Source: Tubiluchus corallicola
Taxonomy: Eukaryota > Priapulida > Priapulimorpha > Priapulimorphida > Tubiluchidae
NCBI GenBank assembly: GCA_030141605.1
Contig: JAQGDQ010000959.1
Span: forward strand, 1-64,000
Reading direction: 5' to 3'
Length of the DNA stretch: 64,000 nucleotides
Under the pieces are notes generated by a model. That model made no database searches and was not told the origin of the DNA. It saw only the letters and a list, made by a program, of their open reading frames with translations. Made by a program: the position numbers and the translations under genes. Shown here piece by piece: positions 12,301-20,172 of the stretch; the first letter of the stretch is position 1; each line of letters opens with the position of its first letter.

Positions 12301-12817
12301 TGAAGGAAAAATATTGAGTCAATTAAGCAAAGTTATTTGAGTCAATTACCGGTAGTTTTTATGTATATTTGAATAGAAGCAGCCCGTTCCAGGCGTTTTT
12401 GAGTCAATTAATTGATTGAGTATATTAACCGTGAGTCTATTAAGCGACGCCTACTGTATATTTGAATAGAAGTGGCCTGTTCCAGGCATTTTTGAGTCAA
12501 TTAAGTGATGGAGTCTATTAACCGTGAGTCTATTAAGCGGCGCCTACTGTAGTTCATTCTGTGACCCTCACTAATTTTACATTAATAAAAAACATGTTAC
12601 TCATTTGTACACTTTCTCTACATTGGCACAGCTCATCTTGTCAGTTTTACATGGACAAACAGGGAGAAGCTTTGTGTTATTTGTTTATCAAAATGACGCA
12701 ACAGGACGGATGATGTTACAATCAGTTTTACATTCGCAGGTTTACAGTCATTCGCAAGGTTTACAAGTTCATGTTCTGCCGGCGAGCAACATCAGCAGCC
12801 TAGAAGTTGCTACATGA
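1261..12817 (+). CDS. TRAPPC10: TRAPPC10 C-terminal part (seven exons, 5' end outside window)
   Basis: TRAPPC10 (yeast Trs130 homologue) is a large subunit of TRAPPII, which activates Rab GTPases and tethers vesicles at the Golgi. The exons seen are 1261-1398, 5557/5561-5683, 6924-7091, 7971-8148, 9747-9860, 10976-11136 and 12740-12817, together about 319 residues of a family usually near 1250. Recognition rests on the conserved C-terminal block: QTQWAVCGRTAG, then GNHAHQVSLDVMPLISGYL, a Ser/Pro-rich linker, and the ending QVHVLP...LEVAT, which matches the usual TRAPPC10 end. Splice phases agree across the last five junctions (0, 0, 1, 1, 0). The weak point is the first junction: exon 1 ends in phase 0 and exon 2 is in phase only with an acceptor at 5560, so an exon may be missing. 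Introns are full of transposons and repeats. Identity is from remembered family sequence, not a search. Confidence 0.9.
1441..1945. repeat. 20-bp minisatellite, about 25 units
   Basis: The unit is AGTTATATACATGSTGGTAC, where S is C or G. The two versions are mixed in the first 16 units, and the last nine or so are all the G form. All plus frames are open (VIYMVVQLYTWWYSYI-type reading) because the unit lacks stops and is not a multiple of three. This is not a gene. Confidence 0.97.
2085..2613. mobile_element. TTAA MITE family B, copy 1
   Basis: About 530 bp, alignable by eye along most of its length to 48540-49140. Shared landmarks include a TTAATTAACGG-like box, a CATCACAAA..AACATAATTTTC block and the closing segment before TTTCATTTAAG. 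The outer left end is eroded. Confidence 0.7.
2755..3169. mobile_element. hAT-type MITE with 8-bp target duplication
   Basis: A 415-bp element with ends CAGGGGTGTGCAAATTA and, at the other end, CAGTTTGCACACCCCTG. It is flanked by ATGTAGTA (2747-2754) and ATGTAGTG (3170-3177), an 8-bp duplication with one change, as hAT elements make. The inside near the ends is rich in GGGCC. There is no transposase. Confidence 0.88.
3178..4125. other. Intron sequence without recognised content
   Basis: AT-rich. A short partial duplication of a GTCGTGTGACAT..AACTA motif is seen near 3644-3700. Nothing else is recognised. Confidence 0.5.
4126..4640. mobile_element. Possible degenerate inverted-repeat element
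   Basis: The left end TACCTCCGTTGTCGAAC and the reverse complement of the right end, TACCTCTGTTCTCGACC, agree at most positions. The inside carries repeated CTCGACC/CGGTTCTC motifs. No target duplication was settled, so this is a weak call. Confidence 0.4.
4641..5000. other. Intron sequence without recognised content
   Basis: A minus-strand open frame of 76 codons (4908-4678) reads as a charged, helix-prone peptide, but I recognise no family and it has no support as an exon. Confidence 0.4.
5001..5427 (+). mobile_element. TTAA MITE family A, copy 1
   Basis: A 427-bp internally shortened copy. It begins TTAAAGGAAAACCGGATGAT and ends ATCGTCCGGTCTTCCTTTAA. These ends are inverted repeats of each other. 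Family landmarks inside are a TCAAAGCTTAGATTAAATAATAA box, a GTGGCCGACAAATAGAAGG box and TTAATTAACTTTCTAAGC. Confidence 0.9.
5561..5683 (+). CDS. TRAPPC10: TRAPPC10 exon b
   Basis: Reads FVQVLLHGETSEMFRFLSPT... to ...NSPAHDG, followed by a consensus donor GTAAGT at 5684. The strong acceptor is TTTTTTGCAG at 5556, but starting there in phase 0 meets a stop at once. The in-frame alternative is the adjacent AAG at 5560. Either this tandem acceptor is used, or an unseen exon between 1398 and 5556 changes the phase. Confidence 0.7.
5935..6877. mobile_element. TTAA MITE family C, copy 1
   Basis: 943 bp between TTAAAGCACAAGAAAAGG and its inverted counterpart ACTTGTCCTTTAA. It shares internal blocks with 25828-27070, for example TTGTTTTCATTTTAAAT followed by CTCCCGC and a GACGTCA-like stretch. 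It lies just upstream of TRAPPC10 exon c. Confidence 0.8.
6924..7091 (+). CDS. TRAPPC10: TRAPPC10 exon c
   Basis: A 56-codon exon with phase 0 at both ends, acceptor TTTGCAG at 6923 and donor GTAAGT at 7092. It reads VVTKEQNFSYIWKLEMNSDQ... to ...YNYSFSLLNFN. Alternating hydrophobic residues suggest beta-rich structure, as expected for the C-terminal half of TRAPPC10. Confidence 0.8.
7092..7970. other. Intron with CA-rich microsatellite
   Basis: Holds an imperfect (CA)n/(CACG) run at about 7443-7497. A 128-codon minus-strand open frame (8019-7633) overlaps TRAPPC10 exon d and is taken as a shadow. Confidence 0.5.
7971..8148 (+). CDS. TRAPPC10: TRAPPC10 exon d
   Basis: Starts in phase 0 after TTTTTTCAG at 7970 and ends in phase 1 before GTGATT at 8149. 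It encodes TLYFVKSQVEPSSGG... and the conserved stretch MYEVLADQTQWAVCGRTAG, one of the clearest family signatures. A 5S rRNA-like sequence lies only 125 bases downstream in the intron, on the same strand. Confidence 0.88.
8273..8392 (+). rRNA. 5S rRNA-like sequence (orphan gene, pseudogene or SINE head)
   Basis: About 120 bases align end to end with animal 5S rRNA. The internal promoter parts are clear: AAGTTAAGCAACGT (box A region) and TTGGATGGGTGACC (box C), then GAATACC and CTGTAGGCTT at the 3' end. Around ten positions differ from the usual animal consensus, for example CGTGGAGCC where CGTCGGGCC is normal. No T-run terminator follows directly (GCGGGATGCCC instead). It lies inside a TRAPPC10 intron in the same orientation. 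A 5S-derived SINE or a retro-pseudogene seems more likely than a working gene. Confidence 0.85.
8393..9040. other. Intron sequence downstream of the 5S-like block
   Basis: 8393-8820 is clearly more GC-rich than its surroundings and may belong with the 5S-like sequence as one retroposon. I see no coding signal or tail. The remainder is ordinary AT-rich intron. Confidence 0.4.
9041..9383 (+). mobile_element. tRNA-derived SINE with (TTA)n tail
   Basis: The head has pol III promoter boxes: box A TAGTCTAGTGGTAA and box B GAGTTCGAACC, spaced as in a tRNA. A body of about 170 bp follows (including CCTGACGCGTGGTATTTAGGG-like sequence), then a long (TTA)n tail from about 9297 to 9383. The acceptor stem no longer pairs, so this is not a working tRNA. 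The tail reads as poly-Asn or poly-Ile frames, which are not genes. Confidence 0.85.
9384..9746. other. Intron sequence without recognised content
   Basis: AT-rich sequence leading to the TRAPPC10 exon e acceptor. Confidence 0.5.
9747..9860 (+). CDS. TRAPPC10: TRAPPC10 exon e
   Basis: A phase 1 to phase 1 exon with acceptor TTTTTCAG at 9746 and donor GTAAGT at 9861. It reads (G)ILLVSGNHAHQVSLDVMP... to ...VKVSKYVKE. The block after GNHAHQVSL is the most conserved part of the TRAPPC10 C-terminal domain and is the main reason for the gene call. Confidence 0.92.
9939..10002. repeat. Three-unit 21-bp tandem repeat
   Basis: AACTGTATCATGTATAACTC recurs three times at a 21-bp period inside the intron after exon e. 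The rest of 9861-10507 is plain, apart from a short TTCGAGTTAYG triplet near 10455-10502. Confidence 0.85.
10508..10826 (+). mobile_element. TTAA MITE family A, copy 2 (left end missing)
   Basis: Begins inside the family at the ATAGAAG..CATGATCATGAA box and runs to the intact right end ATCGTCCGGTTTTCCTTTAA. It ends 150 bases before TRAPPC10 exon f. Confidence 0.85.
10976..11136 (+). CDS. TRAPPC10: TRAPPC10 exon f
   Basis: Starts in phase 1 after CTCACAG at 10975 and ends in phase 0 before GTGAAT at 11137. It encodes a Lys/Ser/Pro-rich linker (KRSPSPRLQSPAVSPVHVPL) and then ESFARGQ. A variable, probably disordered linker between the conserved block and the last short motif is also present in vertebrate TRAPPC10. 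Confidence 0.85.
11198..11623. mobile_element. Foldback MITE
   Basis: A 426-bp palindromic element. The ends TTATAGGTTTTACACGTCAA and the reverse complement of TTGACATGTAAAACCTATAA match with one change. Each arm holds several copies of a TCAAATGTAGAC / TCAAATGTGACTT motif, so the arms can pair over more than 100 bases. The AT-rich centre is not repeated. Confidence 0.85.
11624..11970. other. Intron sequence without recognised content
   Basis: Nothing identified between the foldback element and the next MITE. Confidence 0.5.
11971..12551. mobile_element. Mariner/pogo-like MITE with duplicated right end
   Basis: The ends TACAGTAGGCGCCGTTTAAT and ATTAAGCGGCGCCTACTGTA are inverted repeats with TA at the border. 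The last 100 bases are present twice in tandem (second terminus at about 12440-12456: GCGACGCCTACTGTA), each with a TTTGAATAGAAG..CCTGTTCCAGGC block. Confidence 0.85.
12740..12817 (+). CDS. TRAPPC10: TRAPPC10 last coding exon
   Basis: Twenty-five codons and TGA at 12815-12817, after the acceptor CATTCGCAG. It reads VYSHSQGLQVHVLPASNISS and then LEVAT. This fits the end of vertebrate TRAPPC10, which also finishes with a short VLVIP...LEV motif. A 62-bp minisatellite starts 12 bases after the stop, so it should lie in the 3' UTR. Confidence 0.9.
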   Translation, partial: VYSHSQGLQVHVLPASNISSLEVAT

Positions 12818-12828
12818 AAACTATTTAT

Positions 12829-14062
12829 AGTGATTCTTGCATCCGATCAAGCTTGTACAGTTTGCACGAAAGTACATTGCTCCAGATATCAGTGATTCTT
12901 GCATCCAGCTTGTACTGTTTGCATGAAAGGACATTACTCCAGCAATCAGTGATTCTTGCATCCGATCAAGCTTGTACAGTTTGCATGAAAGGACATTACT
13001 ACAGCAATCAGTGATTCTTGCATCCGATCAAGCTTGTACAGTTTGCACGAAAGGACATTACTACAGCAATCAGCGATTCTTGCATCCGACCAAGCTTGTA
13101 CAGTTTGCATGAAAGGACATTACTCCAGCAATCAGTGATTCTTGCATCCGATCAAGATTGTACAGTTTGCATGAAAAGACATTCCAGCAATCAGTGATTC
13201 CTGCATCCGATCAAGCTTGCACAGTTTGCATGAAAGGACATTACTCCAGCAATCAGTGATTCTTGCATCCGATCAAGATTGTACAGTTTGCATGAAAGGA
13301 CATTACTCTAGCAATCAGTGATTCTTGCATCCGATCAAGCTTGTACAGTTTGCATGAAAGGACATTACTCCAGCAATCAGTGATTCCTGCATCTGATCAA
13401 GCTTGTACAGTTTGCATGAAAGGACGTTACTCCAGATATCAGTGATTCTTTCATCCGATCAAGCTTGTACAGTTTGCATGAAAGGACATTACTACAGCAA
13501 TCAGTGATTCTTGCATCCGATCAAGCTTGTACAGTTTGCACGAAAGGACATTACTACAGCAATCAGCGATTCTTGCATCCGACCAAGCTTGTACAGTTTG
13601 CATGAAAGGACATTACTCCAGCAATCAGTGATTCTTGCATCCGATCAAGATTGTACAGTTTGCATGAAAAGACATTCCAGCAATCAGTGATTCCTGCATC
13701 CGATCAAGCTTGTACAGTTTGCATGAAAGGACATTACTCCAGCAATCAGTGATTCTTGCATCCGATCAAGCTTGTACAGTTTGCATGAAAGGACATTACT
13801 CCTGATATCAGTGATTCTTGCATCCAATCAAGCTTGTACAGTTTGCATGAAAGGACATTACTACAGCAATCAGTGATTCTTGCATCTGATCAAGCTTGTA
13901 CAGTTTGCATGAAAGGACATTACTCCAGCAATCAGTGATTCTTGCATCCAATCAAGCTTTTACAGTTTGCATGAAAGGACATGACTACAGAAATCAGTGA
14001 TTCTTACATCCGATCAAGCTTGTACAGTTTGCATGAAAGGACATCCCTACAGCAATCAGTGA
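12829..14062. repeat. 62-bp minisatellite in TRAPPC10 3' UTR, about 20 units
   Basis: The unit begins CAGTGATTCTTGCATCCGAT and continues through CAAGCTTGTACAGTTTGCAT to a GGACATTACTCCAGCAAT end. Units differ by a few bases. A run of about eight units is itself duplicated: the rare CAGCGATTC variant at 13071 recurs at 13564, 493 bases on. Confidence 0.97.
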
Positions 14063-14690
14063 TCTCGCTAACACAGAAAAGTGATCACAGTTTTTCTGTT
14101 TTTCTTCTGTAAGGATATAAATGCAATATGTCCCATTTGCATTTTGGGATAGAATGTTAATCGTTTTTCGGCTGCAAAAAGGAAAAGCTTGACATGTTGT
14201 TCAATGTTTGTAACCTATTTGCTAGGTCACACTGTTTAATTTATAAACTAAAACAGTGTTGCTGTTTAGAAAAAGTTGTAGTTGGCAATTTAACAGTGTG
14301 TAACCATTTTGGCAAAATTTAATAATCAGTTATAAAATAACAGTAGTACAAATAACAGCTTCAGATCCCAAATAAGTGATATTGCGTTAATTCCTAAATT
14401 TTACGTAATTATATGTAGTTGGTAACATTCTCAAATCAAGTTTGTTTCACTTTATAGAAAATTCATGCATTTCACTTGTGAAATATCTCTAATAGCGACT
14501 TCATCATGTTGGCAATTGTATTTCCGATATCAGATGAACGTAATGTAAAATATGTACTCACTGTGCATAGTGTATATAATAAATTATCATCTTTTTTTTA
14601 AATTATCTGTTTATTTTGTATTATTTTACTTTGCTTATGCGAAATACTTGCTTTCCTTTACGAGCAATAACGAAATTTTGCTTTCCTAAG
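14063..14690. other. TRAPPC10 downstream region
   Basis: AT-rich sequence with the candidate polyadenylation signal at 14578. No other feature is recognised. Confidence 0.5.
14578..14583 (+). terminator. Candidate TRAPPC10 polyadenylation signal
   Basis: AATAAA in an AT-rich stretch, the first good hexamer I noticed after the 62-bp array. If it is used, the 3' UTR is about 1.8 kb and contains the whole array. Confidence 0.4.
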
Positions 14691-14691
14691 T

Positions 14692-15427
14692 GTGTTGCAC
14701 TACAACTTCTTGCTAGAAATTATTTGTTTAATATTAAACAATTTATCTAAACGCACCACTGTTGGTATGTCCTTCTTTAATGAATTCGGTATAATAATTC
14801 TCGAAGACTTAGTTATATATCACTTGTCTATTTATATGTACAAGACATACTACAACTTGTTTCCCACTCCCTTTACAAGGTTCAACGAATATCATGTTCC
14901 TTACCGTCGTACTAATAGTGCCAGGCACTTTATTAAATTCACAGCCCCCAACAACTGGAATAAAATAAGTGCGCAAGTAAAAATACACAAAACTATTTAT
15001 AGTTTCAAAAAGTACTTGAAAAGGACTATTTTTGATTCATACTTATAATACATTTTTAATGCTTCCATGTCTCATGCAGTCGCAATATATGACCTCCAAT
15101 CAATTATAATGCTATTTTAATATACCTCTATGTAAATTAAACATACACTGTGGTCGTTTCTTCTCCTCTTTTCCTTCTTCCTATCTCTAATCTTACTATT
15201 TTTTCCATTCCATCATTTCTTCTAACCCTAACCATTCTTTCATTCACTCATTTGTGCCACCTTAACAAGTCAAGCTTTCAAGGTGTCATACAGCAACTCT
15301 TATTTGGTTAATTTGACTTCATCAACATTTTTCTTACCTATACTGTTTGTTTTTGTTTCAATAATATTGTATGTTGATGTATTGTATATATGTATTCCTG
15401 GAGTAAAATAAATTGATTGATTGATTG
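14692..15427 (+). mobile_element. 3' end of a non-LTR retrotransposon (LINE)
   Basis: An open frame at 14692-15048 ends with a pattern typical of the C-terminus of jockey/CR1-type reverse transcriptase proteins: a Phe-rich segment, YHVPYRRTNSARHF, then TAPNNWNKIS and FKKYLKRTIFDSYL before the stop. About 360 bases of 3' UTR follow, ending in a TTGA repeat at 15411-15427, the kind of simple-repeat tail such LINEs carry. The reverse transcriptase core is absent (5' truncated). Confidence 0.8.
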
Positions 15428-15561
15428 TAGGAACACATTCTGGTTTGTTATGCACGGAATTATCTCCTGTTTTCCTAAAATCTGCAAGAAAGTCAAATTT
15501 TGTGAGAATTTTTGTTACTAGAGCGCGCCACCGCTTAACTATAGTTTGAGGCATGTGTAAG

Positions 15562-17991
15562 GGTGAGGTCTACTTTGCGTACTTCTGGTTGAGCGCACAG
15601 AATTGTGGGCATGATTCGGATTTTGCGAACAGGACTATGGTTACGCGCGAAATTCAACCAAGAACAGAAAATGGCTGCTGCATACAAGACTGTTGTAGTA
15701 TCCAATGTGAATGATTGCATTCGAGTGATCAAACAACATGAATTGGATACTACAACTCATTATGTAGTTGAGTCGCAGCAGAAGCGATGACGTCGGTAAG
15801 TGTCTATAGTCTTGGAGTACAATAGTGTCATATCCAAGTGAGTTGTGGCACATGGCAGGCGTTTGCAAATTATATGTTAATTAATTAGTAAAATATTTTA
15901 AAAAGAAAGGCAGTGTTGGCCTAAATTGCTTTAAGCTTAAAAGATATAAAGAATCTGTCTGAGATGAAAGATATTCTGAATTACAGAGAATCGAATTATG
16001 CAGAGTCTTTTGAGTTTTGTTGTCTGAATTCTGTTATAATAGTATACTATATTAATAGTCATTCAGGGGCCTATATTCATAAACACTGCATACGATAGGA
16101 AAAACTACTATGACATGATATGAAAAATAAGTGCTAACCCGGTGTTGAAAGTTTTGTGAACTAAAATACTGTACGTTGGAGTCTGATTTACATTTCAGAT
16201 GTATCAAATGGTATGAAAATTCATTGGCAACTTTCGTCTCGGAAAGCAAATGGTTTGCCAATTGAATTTGATGGCATTCCTTTTGTCTTCTTGGGCAAGA
16301 AGATACTCTTGCCATCTCTGCCATGAGTCCTGAGGACTGTCAGTGAAGAAGAAATGGAAAGAAGATAAGGATCGGCATATGGTGAGGCCCACATTTTTCT
16401 TTCCTATTCCTAAGTGTGCTTTAAACTAAATGAGATCTCATCACAAGTGGGAACATACAATTAAACTACATATCTGTTTAATTTAAGCAATTCTTAGCCT
16501 GTTAATAAAAGTGTTAATACTATTTTAAGCCATGAGGGAACCACCAACAGATATTAGTGGGACAAATTCCAAAAGAAAATTAGTAATGAATAAAGAAATT
16601 TATTGCACATGGAATGGCTCAGGATTTTGCAGAATGGATTTTTATAATTTTTACGTTTTTTATACGTTTACACTAAAGTAGTTTTCAAGTATAAAAAAAA
16701 GTGGCATAATAAGTACTTATGTCAAGTGATTGACATTTTGATGTATTCTGGTCTTGTTTATCTGTATTATTGCTGGTAGCCTATAGAATATTTTATAATG
16801 GATCGCACACATTTTATAATAACTGCTGCCAATACTTATGTAGCTGGAATGCTAATGCATGTTTGCTATGCATGTGGAATCATTAGTGAGTTACTTAGGC
16901 TATTGCAGTTTGTGAGTTGTTAGTTTTTAGTTGTGAGTTGTTCTAAATATGCTTGTTGTCACTGCTATTCTGAAATATAAAAGGTGCAAACAACGTCGAA
17001 TTGACTGTTGCTTAACTTATGTATATATATATATTGATATATGCTTGGAAACACAAACATTTTAAACTAGGTTTTGCACACATGTTGACATGTAAATCAG
17101 GGGAGCCAAATTTCAAATCCTTATGAAGATTTTAGTTAATACTGCTATTGTATGTCACAGTGTTTGATTTATGCATATAATTGGACAAGCATTTACAATA
17201 CGAACAGCTAAAGCAGACTTCATATTACACATGTTAAAATTGCAACCGTATCAGTTTGCCACAACAGTAACACAGCTCTTGAATTACAATAATGCTAAGT
17301 CGATGCTTGCAGCTTGTCAGTGTCTACTTAGGTTTTATATACAGTAAAAAGTAAATTTCCTCTCTCAACACACTTCAGCTTCAAAGTTGTCCTATTTTGT
17401 CAAAGGATATTCCTGTTGGCAACATGTGCACTATTTCATGCTGTTCTGTAAAATTAAATGACTGATGCCACCCAAGCTATGTGAGTGTACCACTTAGTAT
17501 ATTACTTTTTTTCCTGAAAAAGTTACTACTATAGTTAGTACTAATCTGTATATATTTACAATAAACAAAGCTAATAAAAATGAACCCAATATAGCAAATT
17601 AAAAAAATACTTTGCACTTTCACCAAAAAGATGGACAGTACCATATTTAGCTTTTTAGTCACTAGAAACTTCTGGTAACTTGAAGGCATCTATAGTATTA
17701 ATTATGCAAAACTAAATTAACGAATGCATCACTTATGCATTTTAGTTTACTGAATAGCGTTCCAAATTGAAATTTGCAAAACTCAGTTTCTACTTGTCAG
17801 AAAGATTGTCAACTAGTTTACAGCTACAATTTCTTACCATTTTTATTAGTAGCAGCACTCTACACCATTAAAATTGTTGTTGAAACTGACGATAATGTAA
17901 TTTGCCACGCGGGTTTGTTTACACATCGAATAACATCATTTTACCCATGATCCTGTGCGCTCAACGCGAAGTACGCAAAGTAGACCTCACC
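15562..17991. mobile_element. 2.4-kb DNA transposon with ~50-bp TIRs and 9-bp target duplication
   Basis: The left end GGTGAGGTCTACTTTGCGTA and the right end TACGCAAAGTAGACCTCACC are perfect inverted repeats. Similarity continues for about 50 bases. The element is flanked by ATGTGTAAG at 15553-15561 and 17992-18000. A 9-bp duplication fits Mutator-like (MULE) elements and a few other superfamilies. Remains of coding sequence occur at the left: an Ala/Val-rich peptide starting MAAAYKTVVVSN (15670-15789, then a GTAAGT donor), and at 16200-16325 a frame with PIEFDGIPFVFLGKK. The rest is AT-rich and has no long frame. Confidence 0.85.
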
Positions 17992-18000
17992 ATGTGTAAG

Positions 18001-19409
18001 GGCGTGTGCGTAACTATTGCGATATACACGCGCTATCTGTAGCCGTGAAACTGACATTACGTGCGTTGGATCGAACTTGCCGTGTTGTGTGTGTGCTCAC
18101 CTGCCTGGCGTAGTGACTGTCATTAATGTAAGGTGAGTTGTTTTTACTGCAAGCTTCGTGTAACCAATAAACCATCAAGGGCTGAACGCAGCTTGTTTAT
18201 GAAGTATTATATAGCAGCGATCATGTAAATTCTTGGTGGTTTATTGGTAGTTTGGTACTTTGTAGCTTCGTGCAACGAGTAAGGCAGCACAGTTTGAAAT
18301 ACCATGTGCATTTGCACAGTTTTTTAGGCCTTTTTTGAAAGAGAATGTTGTAAATTCGAAAATTAGTTGTTTATACTTTCATGACGAATAGATACGAGTG
18401 AATGACAAATTTTCAAACTTTTGCTTTGTCGAAAGTGCATGTATGTAAAAATTTGTGACTATATAAGAGGCGTCTCAATTTTCTATTGAAGCCCAATTCA
18501 TATAACGATTCTAGTCTAAATATACACCAGACAAAAGCACAGCACATCATAGCTACACATAGTCATAAAACTGCAGACGGTGACGACATGATTATACGTA
18601 TTTTGACTTGTCCTATTTGAAAGATTCATACAATGTAGTTTATTAACATCTTGAGTGGCTTGTTTACAATTGAGGAGCAAAACTCGTTGGGAAAATCTCT
18701 CTAAAAATCCTTTCCGGTAATTTTGAATCAGAATCCCGTGCGTAAAAAAGTGCCCAGCCTTGATTTTTGACGTATAAAGTTGTGCGGTAACTTTAATTTG
18801 TTTAATTAATCATAATTGCTGTAAAAAATTATAATTCAACAGACTTTTTTAAGGTGCTTCAGTCTTTGAAATTTTACTCATCAGACCTTGAGTGTAACAA
18901 AGCGCTACCATCACGTTTTGTTCATTGTTGTTAAAGCACTTAAGTATATGGAGTTGATGTCTGTCCGAATAAACTGGTTATTCGGCCTGTAATTCGGTTC
19001 GGAAGTGATCGTGAGCGACTGTATTGAAAGGTGTTCTATAAAATAAGAATTTGCTCATTTGCCACCCTCCATCCTGTTTTGTGATTTTATAATTGTCCAA
19101 TCTCTCCATTGCACGGTTCGCACATTGCCTTGCGAAAACGGAATTTCGAATGACGCGTTGTAGTTTTGTTGTCATGAACGTGTTTTAGTGGCAGCTAGTG
19201 CATCGAAGTAAGTAATTAAGATTGAGTTGGCTCAGAACTTTATTTGAAATAGTGTTCGTGGAACAAAGTAACGTTAATTACTTCCTCTACCTTCTCTCCT
19301 TTTCCTTGTCTTTCTTTACCCCTCCTCTCTAAATTAGATTAGATTAGCGTTTATTTTAGTAGCTAGGTCATATTATACACACAGTAACAGATCCTTCTCT
19401 CTGTCACCC
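18001..19409. other. Intergenic sequence without recognised content
   Basis: No gene, RNA or element recognised. The sequence is AT-rich with scattered stops in all frames. Confidence 0.5.
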
Positions 19410-19417
19410 CGCTTTCT

Positions 19418-19435
19418 TGTTTCTTTCTTTCTTTC

Positions 19436-19482
<47 letters not shown>

Positions 19483-19584
19483 TCCTTCCCTCCCTCCCTC
19501 CCTCCCTCCCTCCCTCCCTCCCCCCCTCTCTCTCTCTCTCTCTCTCTCGTTCTCCCTGTTTTCCACTCTCTCTGTGTCACTCTC

Positions 19585-19636
<52 letters not shown>
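19418..19636. repeat. Compound pyrimidine microsatellite
   Basis: (TTTC)n, then (TCCC)n, then (TC)n, with a short break at 19546-19586. The long Ser/Leu/Phe or Arg/Glu frames across it come from the repeat. Confidence 0.97.
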
Positions 19637-19638
<2 letters not shown>

Positions 19639-20052
19639 ACCCTCGTTCCTCCCTGTCTTCCCCCCCTCTCCGTCTTAAATCAATATCCTGTTTCTTTTTT
19701 CTCCGGGCCATTTGCCATTTTCTTTCCCAGCAACCCTGTGAAAACACGTTTTTCGTATTCACACAATTCTAATGCAAATGATTTTGGTGTATATCCAATC
19801 AAGCCGTTCTGCTAAACCGGGTGTTCAGAAACATCTTTATCCGTATCCGCAACCAGTAGCTGCATTTTGCACTGCAACGCTTGCCTATCTGATAACACAG
19901 ATTGAGGATGTAATAACAGAACACGGCACAAACGCCAGCCTATCAATTTCAATTAAATAATGCATTGACAGGTCACGGGTTGTATGCCAAAAATACAACG
20001 AGCTTACACACGTAGCTACTGTACAGATAGCCAGACGCAGATGAAGAGAGTG

Positions 20053-20055
20053 AGT

Positions 20056-20138
<83 letters not shown>

Positions 20139-20172
20139 TGAGAGAGTGTGAATGAGAGTGAGAGTGTGAGCG
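20053..20172. repeat. (GA)n microsatellite
   Basis: About 40 uninterrupted GA units, followed by a GAGTGTGAGAGTGTGA variant region. Confidence 0.97.

Noticed and set aside
19363-19815. Ser/Leu/Phe-rich and Arg/Glu-rich frames over pyrimidine tracts (also 23570-23915, 19973-20221)
   Set aside because: Low-complexity microsatellite translations.
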